Assembly: GCA_020849195.1 (NCBI GenBank) | Contig: JADLGT010000111.1 | Location: forward strand, 1-8,586 | Source: Bacteroidia bacterium | Lineage (GTDB): Bacteria; Bacteroidota; Bacteroidia; JABDFU01 | DNA length: 8,586 nucleotides | Direction of reading: 5' to 3' | Shown: positions 1 to 6,313 of the stretch, piece after piece | Layout of the letters: each line of letters starts with the position of its first letter | How positions within the stretch are numbered: the first letter of the stretch is position 1 | Position numbers and translations under genes: made by a program | Notes under the pieces: model-generated | Database searches by the model: none | What the model saw: the letters and a program-made list of their open reading frames with translations, nothing else | What the model was told of the DNA's origin: nothing

Positions 1-672
1 GCCTGCAAAGGTGCAGGGGCTGCACTACTGCAAGACATTCCTAAAATGGTTGAGATGACAAGCGAAATTGTAAAAATTGCTACTCGTCCGGTAACCGTTA
101 AAACACGATTGGGATGGGATGACAAAACAAAAAATGTGGTTGAAGTGGCCGAACGTTTACAGGATATAGGTATTGCAGCATTAACTGTTCACGGACGTAC
201 GCGCCAGCAAATGTATAAAGGACAAGCAGACTGGAGGCTAATAGCAGAAATAAAAAATAATCCACGCATGCACATACCTATATTTGGCAATGGCGATGCC
301 GACTCCCCCGAAAAAATAAAACATTTAAAAGAAACTTACGGAGTTGACGGCATAATGATTGGTCGTGGAAGCATTGGTCATCCGTGGATATTTAATGAGG
401 TAAAACATTTTTTAAAAACAGGATGTCATCTTCCTCCTCCCACCATCGAAAACCGTGTAGCTGTTTGTTGCACCCACCTTCAAAAATCAATTGAATGGAA
501 AGGTGAAAAGCTTGGTGTAATTGAAATGCGACGTCATTACGCAAACTACTTTAAAGGACTTGACCACTTTAAAGAATACCGTACTCGTTTAGTAACACTT
601 TTAAACGCCGATGAAATTTTTGCTGTACTGGATGAAATTCGGGATTGCTATTCTGCTATTCAGACCGTGTGA
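1..672 (+). CDS. dusB: tRNA-dihydrouridine synthase, DusB-like (5' end outside window)
   Basis: This FMN-dependent enzyme reduces uridine to dihydrouridine in the D-loop of tRNA. The reading frame is open from base 1, so the gene starts upstream; 223 residues are present of a usual 320-330. The fragment begins ACKGAGAALLQD, the conserved stretch that follows the GCP catalytic cysteine in this family, so that cysteine should lie only a few residues outside the window. Visible motifs, in fragment numbering, are KTRLGWD (34-40, FMN/substrate lysine region), HGRTRQQMYKGQADW (64-78, with the conserved His), GNGD (96-99) and DGIMIGRGSIGHPWIF (116-131, FMN phosphate-binding loop). The C-terminal third is the helical tRNA-recognition domain. 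The motif set favours the DusB branch, but the exact uridine modified cannot be read from sequence. The stop overlaps the end of the opposing permease gene by 13 bases. Confidence 0.93.
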   Translation, partial: ACKGAGAALLQDIPKMVEMTSEIVKIATRPVTVKTRLGWDDKTKNVVEVAERLQDIGIAALTVHGRTRQQMYKGQADWRLIAEIKNNPRMHIPIFGNGDADSPEKIKHLKETYGVDGIMIGRGSIGHPWIFNEVKHFLKTGCHLPPPTIENRVAVCCTHLQKSIEWKGEKLGVIEMRRHYANYFKGLDHFKEYRTRLVTLLNADEIFAVLDEIRDCYSAIQTV

Positions 673-1886
673 GCCGATGCAAAATAACGGTGCGTAAATA
701 CCCGGATGGGATACCATGCAGCCACCAGCCCAATGAATACTACTACCGCAGCCACCAGCAGATAATCAGTCCACAACATTTTCATTGGGTAGGCCGATAC
801 TACAAACGATTCATTAAAAGTTATCCATTCAAAATGTTGTTGACCAAGACAAATCAATGTGCCAAGCACTAAACCGCTAAGAACACCTATTGCCGTAATG
901 AGCAATCCTTCAATCAAAAATATTTTTTGAATAAGTTTTAAGTTCGCGCCCATATTCCATAAAATACTAATGTCTTTTTTCTTTTCAATGATGAGCATAG
1001 TAAGCGATCCTATTACATTAAATGTAGCCACAATCATAATAAAAATAAGAATAATAAATGTCCACAGCTTTTCGGATTTTAAAGTTTTAAACAGCACCTC
1101 GTTCTGTTCGTATTTATTTTTAATTGTAAATTTTTCGCCAACAATTGCAGCAACTTCTTTTTTAACTTCAGCCACATTGCTACCTTTTTGCAAGCCAAGT
1201 TCTACCGAAGTTACTTCGTTAACATATTCAAAAACTTTCCGTGCAAAATCAATAGACACAATCGCATATTTGTAATCAAACTCATCGTTAATGCTGAAAA
1301 CGCCCGACACATAAACAGACTGTTTGTTAAAAGCATCTTCAGGATTCAGAGAGGTGCTAATTCCCCGCTTAGGGGCATAAACAGAAACAGCATTAAATTG
1401 GTCTTCAACACCAACATTAAGAAGGTAACTTAAGCCTTTTCCAATTACTGCCATGTTCTGCTCTCCGTTTGTCAACACAAACGATCCTTCTTTAACTATT
1501 GTATCGAAGTGCGACATTTGACGGTAATTATTGCTAACTCCTCGTACTGTTGCCAAACATTGTTGATCATTAAATTTCAGCAGGGCATTTTCTTCCAACA
1601 CTTCGGTATAAAAGCGAACACCCTTTACTTTTCTTAACCTCATTATATCTCCTTCATCAAAATGAAATACTTTTCCTTGTACATGTGTAATGCGTAAGTC
1701 GGCATTAAAGCTGTTGTAAAGCGATTTCACTAAATCCGATAAACCATTGAAAGCCGACAATACCACTACCAGGGCCATTGTGCCGATACAAATTCCGGCG
1801 ATAGACACAGCCGAAATAATATTAATAGCGTTATGCGATTTTTTTGAGATGAGGTAACGCTTCGCTATGAATAGTGATAAGTTCAT
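660..1886 (-). CDS. LolE/LolC-type (FtsX-like) ABC permease, lipoprotein-releasing family
   Basis: A 408-residue inner-membrane permease of the type whose partner ATPase (LolD) drives release of outer-membrane lipoproteins from the inner membrane. The topology fits: a short cytosolic start, one membrane segment at about residues 22-46, a large periplasmic (MacB/LolE-like) domain to about 270, then three membrane segments at about 274-300, 322-348 and 374-393, the last three forming the FtsX domain. The coupling region EKKKDISILWNMGA (301-314) matches the conserved EKKxDIAILxxMGA motif of Lol permeases. No ATPase is encoded in the window, so the permease must use one from elsewhere, which is usual in Bacteroidota. 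It is the last gene of the minus-strand cluster, 36 bases after the barrel-protein gene. LolC and LolE cannot be told apart here, and a related FtsX permease with another cargo is possible. Confidence 0.88.
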   Translation of the reverse strand: MNLSLFIAKRYLISKKSHNAINIISAVSIAGICIGTMALVVVLSAFNGLSDLVKSLYNSFNADLRITHVQGKVFHFDEGDIMRLRKVKGVRFYTEVLEENALLKFNDQQCLATVRGVSNNYRQMSHFDTIVKEGSFVLTNGEQNMAVIGKGLSYLLNVGVEDQFNAVSVYAPKRGISTSLNPEDAFNKQSVYVSGVFSINDEFDYKYAIVSIDFARKVFEYVNEVTSVELGLQKGSNVAEVKKEVAAIVGEKFTIKNKYEQNEVLFKTLKSEKLWTFIILIFIMIVATFNVIGSLTMLIIEKKKDISILWNMGANLKLIQKIFLIEGLLITAIGVLSGLVLGTLICLGQQHFEWITFNESFVVSAYPMKMLWTDYLLVAAVVVFIGLVAAWYPIRVFTHRYFASAHTV

Positions 1887-1922
1887 AGTTAAATTACGAA
1901 AGCAATAAAATTTAAACAGGAG

Positions 1923-2705
1923 TTAAAATAAAAGTGCAACACCGGCCGAAACATTGAGAATGCCAATAGATTGCGTATTTGTTTTTGGGTTATTAGAGGT
2001 TGAACTGGCTTTGATACCGGTAAGAAAAAAATCGACGTTGGTGGTTGTTTTCTCATTTGAATATTTAACATTTGTACCAAAGTAATCGAGGTTAACCATC
2101 ATCCCAATTCGATCTGTTAGCCGAAAGTTGACACCCACACCTACACAATAGCCAAAACTTTTTGAGTTTGGTCGTTCTTTAGTTTGCACCTGATTCCAAC
2201 CCGGGCTCGAAGAGGTAGCCGTGATAAGCGGAAAGGTAACCATGGTTAAACCGGCAAGTGTTTTAATGGTTATATCGTATGTTTCGCCGTCAGTAAAATA
2301 TACAAATGGGCCGGCAAGATATTGACCAAGGTAATAAGGTTTTGCGCTGTACGAAGGTGCATATTTAGAAGTATCTTGCTTGGCATAAGCCGAAGTGTTA
2401 AAACCATTAATTGTGCCTCCGGCAAGCGCCATTACACCTATGTAAGGCATAAGTTTTACTCCTGCCGAAAGATTAAAATGAACACCAATTTTTGCATACC
2501 CGGCACCTTCAATGGTGTCGGCTTTTACGTAACTTGACAGTGGTACTCCTGCTCCAACAGATATGCCCACAAAAGCGGTTGACCAATTACGTTGGCTGTG
2601 CCTGCCGCCTCTGCCCGGTTTTTTCAGTATGTCTAAATAGAAATCGGCGTAGCTAAGAGAAATGGTAAAAAAAACTGCAACTAATGTGAGTACTATTTTT
2701 TTCAT
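1923..2705 (-). CDS. Secreted outer-membrane beta-barrel-like protein, unassigned
   Basis: The product is 260 residues and begins with a clear Sec signal peptide: MKK, a hydrophobic core at residues 4-17, and a likely signal peptidase I site after SLSYA (about residue 20). The mature part alternates short amphipathic beta-like stretches with Gly/Ser/Asn/Thr-rich turns, for example AFVGISVGAGVPL (44-56), AKIGVHFNLSAGV (71-83), FGYCVGVGVNFRL (184-196) and GIGLM-type segments near 200. It ends in VSAGVALLF; a C-terminal Phe on a last amphipathic strand is the usual signal for BAM-dependent insertion. This fits a small outer-membrane barrel with perhaps eight to ten strands. There is no lipobox cysteine at the cleavage site and no OmpA peptidoglycan-binding domain. 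I do not recognise the specific family or function. It lies 53 bases after the methyltransferase gene and 36 before the permease gene. The start at the MKK signal peptide is the only sensible one. Confidence 0.75.
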   Translation of the reverse strand: MKKIVLTLVAVFFTISLSYADFYLDILKKPGRGGRHSQRNWSTAFVGISVGAGVPLSSYVKADTIEGAGYAKIGVHFNLSAGVKLMPYIGVMALAGGTINGFNTSAYAKQDTSKYAPSYSAKPYYLGQYLAGPFVYFTDGETYDITIKTLAGLTMVTFPLITATSSSPGWNQVQTKERPNSKSFGYCVGVGVNFRLTDRIGMMVNLDYFGTNVKYSNEKTTTNVDFFLTGIKASSTSNNPKTNTQSIGILNVSAGVALLF

Positions 2706-2737
2706 ACCAACTGTGGGTTGATTTGATTTTTATCGGC

Positions 2738-2745
2738 TAAAGATA
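2738..2745 (-). promoter_or_regulatory. Weak candidate -7 element before the barrel-protein gene
   Basis: On the minus strand this reads TATCTTTA, one mismatch (last base) from the Bacteroidetes -7 consensus TAnnTTTG. It ends 32 bases before the barrel-protein start, a normal leader distance. No TTG/TTTG -33 element is visible at 17-23 bases upstream, so this may be chance in AT-rich DNA. If real, the barrel protein and the permease could be expressed apart from rbfA. Confidence 0.22.
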
Positions 2746-2758
2746 TAATTTTTTAATA

Positions 2759-3565
2759 TTACTTCCATGCCTTTACTATTAAACCTGTCCCGGTTTTTTG
2801 CGGAAAAACAGTATCAAAATAATTTAAAATAAAAGCAAAAGGGTAAACAAGCAGGTAATAAAATGGCAAAATGATAAAAAATAACTTGCTGATGCCCAAC
2901 ATAAGAATAGGGTACTTCATTGATAGCCGCCACGAAATTTTACCCGGTGTTCCGTACGAATAGCGGGCATCAACCCGCGAAAAGCCCGCCGACTTTAATT
3001 TCGCCTCTATTTCTTTTATGTTATACCCATCGCGCACGTGTTCTTCAATAAACGAAGTTTCGCCTTCTCCCTGCACATCCGACCCTCCTTGGTCGGAAGG
3101 TGTTGAAATAAGAAGCATACCCCCTGGTTTCAGCGAGGCGCATATATTTTGAAAAACCAATACATCTTCTAGAATATGTTCCATCACATCAACTGATAGA
3201 ACCAAGTTATAGGCTTCATCATTTCTGAACTTTGTAAGATCGGCTAATTCAAATTTCACGTTTGACTTACCTATTGCTGAAAAAAAATTATTGCAATCTT
3301 CCACCTGTTCCTGTTTTACATCAACAGCCAGTATTTTCCAATTTGGGTTTATTTGCGAGAGATAGTAAGTGTATTGACCATATCCGGAACCGGCATCTAA
3401 CACAGAAATGTTTACAGGAGCGGTTTTGATCCACAATTTTATTTCTTTATGAATATGCCATGCGCGAAGCAAAAGCAAATCAAGCAAATTGTAAAACATC
3501 CTGCGTAAAAAAGGAGATTGGTTAAATACCTTGCCAAGCGTTCGTTTTATGGGGTCGTAGTGCAT
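2759..3565 (-). CDS. Class I SAM-dependent methyltransferase with hydrophobic C-terminal segment
   Basis: A 268-residue protein with a complete Rossmann-type SAM-binding core: motif I VLDAGSGYGQY (55-65), an acidic residue ending strand 2 in AVDV (80-83, Asp82), the motif II region ELADL (106-110), DVMEH (126-130) as in UbiG/Methyltransf_11-type enzymes, and LKPGGMLLISTP (145-156). HVRDGY (176-181) and the KSAGF region (191-195) follow, as is usual for this fold. About 25 residues near the C-terminus (221-248) are strongly hydrophobic and the N-terminal 40 residues are amphipathic and basic, which suggests membrane association and perhaps a lipid or envelope substrate; that is inference. The substrate is unknown. 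The gene sits 52 bases downstream of rbfA and 53 upstream of the barrel-protein gene on the same strand. It has no resemblance to rRNA methyltransferases that would tie it to RbfA. Confidence 0.85.
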   Translation of the reverse strand: MHYDPIKRTLGKVFNQSPFLRRMFYNLLDLLLLRAWHIHKEIKLWIKTAPVNISVLDAGSGYGQYTYYLSQINPNWKILAVDVKQEQVEDCNNFFSAIGKSNVKFELADLTKFRNDEAYNLVLSVDVMEHILEDVLVFQNICASLKPGGMLLISTPSDQGGSDVQGEGETSFIEEHVRDGYNIKEIEAKLKSAGFSRVDARYSYGTPGKISWRLSMKYPILMLGISKLFFIILPFYYLLVYPFAFILNYFDTVFPQKTGTGLIVKAWK

Positions 3566-3617
3566 TTAATAAGAAGAAAAAAAAATTTTAAGGTGGATGT
3601 TAAAATATGGCAACAGG

Positions 3618-3956
3618 TTATTTTTTTAGTAATTCGTTGATTCGTTCAGCATAATCCATCGTATCGTCAATATAAAAATTTATTTCAGGAATTATGCGTA
3701 CTTGTTTTTTAATGCGGTTCCCTAAATTTTTCCGAATGTCGGGTTGATATTCTTTTATTAAGGTAAGCAAAGTTTCTCTGTTTTTTACTCCAAACAAGCT
3801 GAGGTAAATCTTAGCAAAAGATAAATCGGGACTAATGCGTACACCCGTAACTGTAATTAAAGCATTTCCAAAATAATTTTTTCCCTCGCGCAAAAAAATA
3901 TCGGCTATTTCTTTTTGTACAAGTCGGGCTACTTTTAATTGACGCATCGATTCCAT
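3618..3956 (-). CDS. rbfA: Ribosome-binding factor A
   Basis: RbfA binds the 30S subunit and helps late 16S rRNA maturation, particularly during cold growth. The 112-residue product shows the family pattern: an N-terminal helix MESMRQLKVARLVQKEIADI (1-20), the KH-like core with ITVTGVRISPDLSFAKIYLS (about 33-52), and the closing KKQVRIIPEINFYIDDTMDY followed by AERINELLKK. The frame stays open for 30 more codons upstream to an ATG at 4046, but that extension (YRYYIGISFKKSANQQTF and so on) has no family resemblance, whereas starting at MESMRQ gives the normal length and the usual Bacteroidota N-terminus (MExxRQ). ATG 3947 (MRQLKV) is a second option. It is the first gene of the minus-strand cluster and diverges from the ABC exporter. 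Confidence 0.92.
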   Translation of the reverse strand: MESMRQLKVARLVQKEIADIFLREGKNYFGNALITVTGVRISPDLSFAKIYLSLFGVKNRETLLTLIKEYQPDIRKNLGNRIKKQVRIIPEINFYIDDTMDYAERINELLKK

Positions 3957-3962
3957 GACGGG

Positions 3963-3970
3963 TAAAGTTA
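3963..3970 (-). promoter_or_regulatory. Weak candidate -7 element for rbfA
   Basis: Reading the minus strand, TAACTTTA lies six bases before the chosen rbfA start; it matches TAnnTTTG except at the last base. No -33 TTG is seen at the right distance. If used, the transcript would have almost no leader, as inferred for the divergent exporter. It also supports the downstream start over the 4046 start, since a promoter there would lie inside the longer ORF. Confidence 0.22.
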
Positions 3971-4072
3971 GTAAAGAAAACGTTTGTTGGTTAGCTGATT
4001 TTTTGAAACTAATACCGATGTAATATCTGTAATGGCTCAATTGCATTGACCCAAACAGCTATCCGATCGGCA

Positions 4073-4117
4073 TTATACCAATATTGATTGGAAAAAATAT
4101 AAATCAAATTGGTATAA
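4073..4117. repeat. Imperfect palindrome in the rbfA / ABC exporter divergent region
   Basis: The left arm is TTATACCAAT + A + TTGATT (4073-4089) and the right arm AATCAA + ATTGGTATAA (4102-4117). That is 16 paired bases broken only by the extra A at 4083, with a 12-base A-rich loop (4090-4101). It lies between two divergent genes, so it does not sit at the end of either and is unlikely to be a terminator. It could be an operator for both genes, a cruciform, or a copy of a small palindromic repeat family. No second copy occurs in this window. Confidence 0.8.
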
Positions 4118-4161
4118 CAACGGCTATTATCGAGATTCAGACTAAAATACAAACTATACAT

Positions 4162-4169
4162 TATCTTTG
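4162..4169 (+). promoter_or_regulatory. Bacteroidetes-type -7 promoter element for the ABC exporter
   Basis: TATCTTTG is an exact match to the -7 consensus TAnnTTTG used by the Bacteroidetes primary sigma factor. Only five bases separate it from the exporter ATG at 4175, so transcription would begin at or next to the start codon, giving a leaderless or near-leaderless mRNA. No TTG is present 17-23 bases upstream, so the -33 part is missing or degenerate. Confidence 0.5.
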
Positions 4170-4174
4170 TTTTA

Positions 4175-6022
4175 ATGAAAAACCTGTTTGGTGTACTAAA
4201 ACATGTTAAGGGTTATTGGAATTACGCTCTGCTAAATATTGCCAGCAATATTTTGTCGGTTGTGTTTTCATTGTTTTCACTTACAATGGCCATTCCTTTT
4301 CTCGATTTATTGTTTCAAGCCGACGAAAATAAGTACAGCACAATACTGGCAAAAGGGCTTGAGCCGTTCTCGTTTTCGGCACGCTCGGCACTCGATCACC
4401 TGAATTATTATTTTACAGGCTTAATTGTCAGTCAAGGTAAAGTGAGGGCCTTGGTTATGATCTGTATTTTGGTCGTCGTAATTTTTTTCTTTAAAAATTT
4501 ATTTCGTTACCTCTCTTTGTATTTTATTGCACCATTGCGCAACGGCATAGTGAAAGATATGCGTAACTCCATCTATAAAAAAACAATGGAATTACCACTC
4601 TCCTATTATTCCAATGAGCGAAAAGGCGATATTATGTCGCGCATGACAACCGATGTGCAGGAAATAGAGTGGTCGATTTTAACCGGGCTCGAAATGATTT
4701 TCCGCGATCCGTTAAATATTTTTTTATCGTTGGTTATGTTGATGCTGATGAGTCCAAAACTCACTTTGTTTGTATTGGTTCTTTTACCTGTAACAGCGGG
4801 GCTTATCGGCATCATTGGTAAAAGCTTAAAGCGCAGTTCGTCTAAAGCCAAAGAGAGCTTAGGCACATTGTTTTCTATTCTCGAAGAAACTTTGTCGGGC
4901 TTACGCATTATAAAAGGGTTCAATGCCGAAAAGCAACAGGAAGGAAAATTTCTAAACGAAAATAATATATACACACGATTAATGATACGTACCTACCGTA
5001 AAATTGATTTGTCGTCGCCGGTAAGCGAATTTGCAGGTTCGGTAATAATGATGGTAGTTATGTATTTTGGTGGTATGATAGTGATGAATCCCGATGAGTC
5101 GCTCAAGCCATCGGAGTTTATTACCTATCTGATTATTTTTTCACAAATCATCCCTCCCGCTAAATCAATAACTGCGGCCTATTACAATGTACAGCGCGGC
5201 ATGGCCTCGGTTGAGCGCATCAACAAAATACTACAGGCCGAGGTAAGTATTAAAGAAGCTGAAAATGCTCTGTCGATACAGTCTTTTGGTACTGCTATTG
5301 AGTATAAAGATGTTTCGTTTGCTTATAACCGCGGCGATGAAGGTCATGCTTTGAAAAACATTAGCCTTAAAATATCGAAAGGAAAAACAATTGCATTAGT
5401 GGGGCAGTCAGGATCAGGTAAAACTACCATGGCCGATATGCTTCCGCGTTTTTATGACACCACCAATGGAGATATATTGATTGACGGTGTTTCAATAAAA
5501 AAAATAAAAATAAAAGACCTCCGGAACTTGATGGGCGTTGTAACGCAGGAGTCAATTCTGTTTAATGATACTGTATTCAATAATATTGCTTTTGGGATGA
5601 ATAAAATAAACGAAGAAGATGTCGTTGCTGCGGCTAAAGTAGCAAATGCACACGAATTTATTTTACAAATGCCGAACGGCTATCAAACCAATGTTGGCGA
5701 TAGGGGAGGGAAAATGTCGGGAGGGCAGCGCCAGCGTTTAAGTATAGCTCGCGCCGTTTTAAAAAACCCGCCAATACTTATTTTGGACGAAGCCACATCA
5801 GCACTCGATACCGAGTCGGAACGATTGGTACAAGATGCCCTGAATAAACTTATGAAAAACCGTACCTCAGTAGTAATTGCACATCGTCTTTCAACCATAC
5901 AACATGCCGACGAAATAATTGTTTTGCAAAAAGGCGAAATCGTTGAACGCGGTACTCATCAACACTTGCTGCAGCAAAACGGCACGTATAAACGCCTGTA
6001 TGATTTACAAACTTTTGTTTAG
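4175..6022 (+). CDS. MsbA-like ABC exporter, fused permease-ATPase (half transporter)
   Basis: A 615-residue type IV ABC exporter half-molecule expected to work as a homodimer in the inner membrane. The N-terminal half has six membrane segments (about 18-43, 91-118, 173-195, 197-215, 285-305 and 315-333), with an unusually long loop of some 45 residues (44-90) between the first two. The nucleotide-binding domain is complete: A-loop Tyr384, Walker A GQSGSGKT (410-417), Q-loop Gln458 in VTQES, signature MSGGQ (514-518, Met in place of the usual Leu), Walker B ILILDE (534-539), D-loop SALD (542-545) and switch His570 in IAHRLST. All catalytic residues are intact, so it should be active. The closest textbook family is MsbA, the lipid A/LPS-core flippase, but lipid, peptide or drug exporters share this architecture and the cargo is not readable. 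It has its own promoter and no same-strand neighbour upstream. Confidence 0.9.
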   Translation: MKNLFGVLKHVKGYWNYALLNIASNILSVVFSLFSLTMAIPFLDLLFQADENKYSTILAKGLEPFSFSARSALDHLNYYFTGLIVSQGKVRALVMICILVVVIFFFKNLFRYLSLYFIAPLRNGIVKDMRNSIYKKTMELPLSYYSNERKGDIMSRMTTDVQEIEWSILTGLEMIFRDPLNIFLSLVMLMLMSPKLTLFVLVLLPVTAGLIGIIGKSLKRSSSKAKESLGTLFSILEETLSGLRIIKGFNAEKQQEGKFLNENNIYTRLMIRTYRKIDLSSPVSEFAGSVIMMVVMYFGGMIVMNPDESLKPSEFITYLIIFSQIIPPAKSITAAYYNVQRGMASVERINKILQAEVSIKEAENALSIQSFGTAIEYKDVSFAYNRGDEGHALKNISLKISKGKTIALVGQSGSGKTTMADMLPRFYDTTNGDILIDGVSIKKIKIKDLRNLMGVVTQESILFNDTVFNNIAFGMNKINEEDVVAAAKVANAHEFILQMPNGYQTNVGDRGGKMSGGQRQRLSIARAVLKNPPILILDEATSALDTESERLVQDALNKLMKNRTSVVIAHRLSTIQHADEIIVLQKGEIVERGTHQHLLQQNGTYKRLYDLQTFV

Positions 6023-6139
6023 AATTAATTTGATCCGAGGTTTTGCAGTTGCCCCCAAAGGGTAGTGTGATAGGCTCTGTAAAATGTCGCTGAAAAACAT
6101 TATAGACTACTATCCTTCAAGAAAACAACTCCAACCCAC

Positions 6140-6171
6140 TTTGCATTAGTGTATTGTACATCTAATGCAAA
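6140..6171. repeat. Strong hairpin between the exporter gene and ychF
   Basis: TTTGCATTAG (6140-6149) pairs perfectly with CTAATGCAAA (6162-6171). Inside, TGTA (6150-6153) pairs with TACA (6157-6160) around the loop TTG, with one unpaired T at 6161. This gives 14 base pairs with a single bulge. The flanks are not U-rich on either strand, so it is not a classical intrinsic terminator, though it lies 117 bases after the exporter stop and could stabilise or end that transcript. An operator or a small mobile palindrome are alternatives. Confidence 0.7.
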
Positions 6172-6195
6172 ATAAAGGTTTAACCGAAGCCTGTT

Positions 6196-6221
6196 AATGT
6201 TAATAACATTTGTAAAATGTT
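6196..6221. repeat. AATGTT / AACATT / AATGTT overlapping inverted repeats upstream of ychF
   Basis: AATGTT (6196-6201), AACATT (6205-6210) and AATGTT (6216-6221) follow one another. The middle copy can pair with either neighbour: a 6-base arm around AAT on the left, or a 7-base arm (AACATTT/AAATGTT) around GTA on the right. The two direct copies are 20 bases apart, about two helical turns. A further AATGT/AACATT pair lies at 6083-6101. The set ends 34 bases before the -33 element of the ychF promoter, a place where a regulator could bind. AT-rich chance is the main alternative. Confidence 0.4.
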
Positions 6222-6255
6222 GAAAAAACTACAAGTCTTGAAATTCCAAAGTTTT

Positions 6256-6284
6256 TTTGCGACTTAATGATTATGGTATCTTTG
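6256..6284 (+). promoter_or_regulatory. Bacteroidetes-type -33/-7 promoter for ychF
   Basis: TTTG at 6256-6259 and TATCTTTG at 6277-6284 are separated by 17 bases, within the 17-23 range described for Bacteroidetes promoters (TTG / TAnnTTTG). The -7 element ends 29 bases before the ychF ATG, giving a short leader of about 20-25 bases. The leader is A-rich (AAAAAAATATAAAAATT) with no Shine-Dalgarno, which is typical of translation starts in this phylum. This is the best promoter in the window. Confidence 0.65.
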
Positions 6285-6313
6285 CCAACTGATTTGAAAA
6301 AAATATAAAAATT

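Larger units (their letters stand above)
6023..6313. other. Intergenic region between the exporter gene and ychF
   Basis: No protein-coding gene is supported in these 291 bases; the longest open stretch I noticed on the + strand is a 21-codon ORF. The region holds a hairpin at 6140-6171, a cluster of AATGTT/AACATT motifs mainly at 6196-6221, and the ychF promoter at 6256-6284. A short C-run/G-run pair (CCCCCAAAGGG, about 6052-6062) is too small to call a terminator. No classical hairpin plus U-tract terminator for the exporter gene is visible. Confidence 0.7.

Noticed and set aside
645..872. Plus-strand 75-codon ORF overlapping the end of dus
   Set aside because: It lies almost entirely antisense to the permease coding region and has no recognisable protein features.
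970..1433. Plus-strand ORFs of 101 and 81 codons opposite the permease gene
   Set aside because: They are antisense shadows of a well-supported membrane protein; their hydrophobic or low-complexity translations mirror the other strand and match no known family.
1889..2080. Minus-strand 63-codon ORF starting inside the barrel-protein gene
   Set aside because: It overlaps most of its length with the C-terminal part of the barrel-protein gene in another frame and has no start context or family resemblance.
3957..4046. Upstream 30-codon extension of rbfA starting at ATG 4046
   Set aside because: The extra residues have no RbfA-like character and would make the protein longer than usual; the start at 3956 gives the normal N-terminus and a candidate promoter just ahead of it.
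4606..4974. Minus-strand 122-codon ORF opposite the exporter permease domain
   Set aside because: It is a shadow of a complete, conserved ABC exporter gene; its Ser/Ile-rich translation looks like non-coding sequence.
6084..6149. 21-codon plus-strand ORF in the exporter-ychF intergenic region
   Set aside because: It has no ribosome-binding signal or promoter of its own, and its last codons lie in the hairpin arm; the length is expected by chance.
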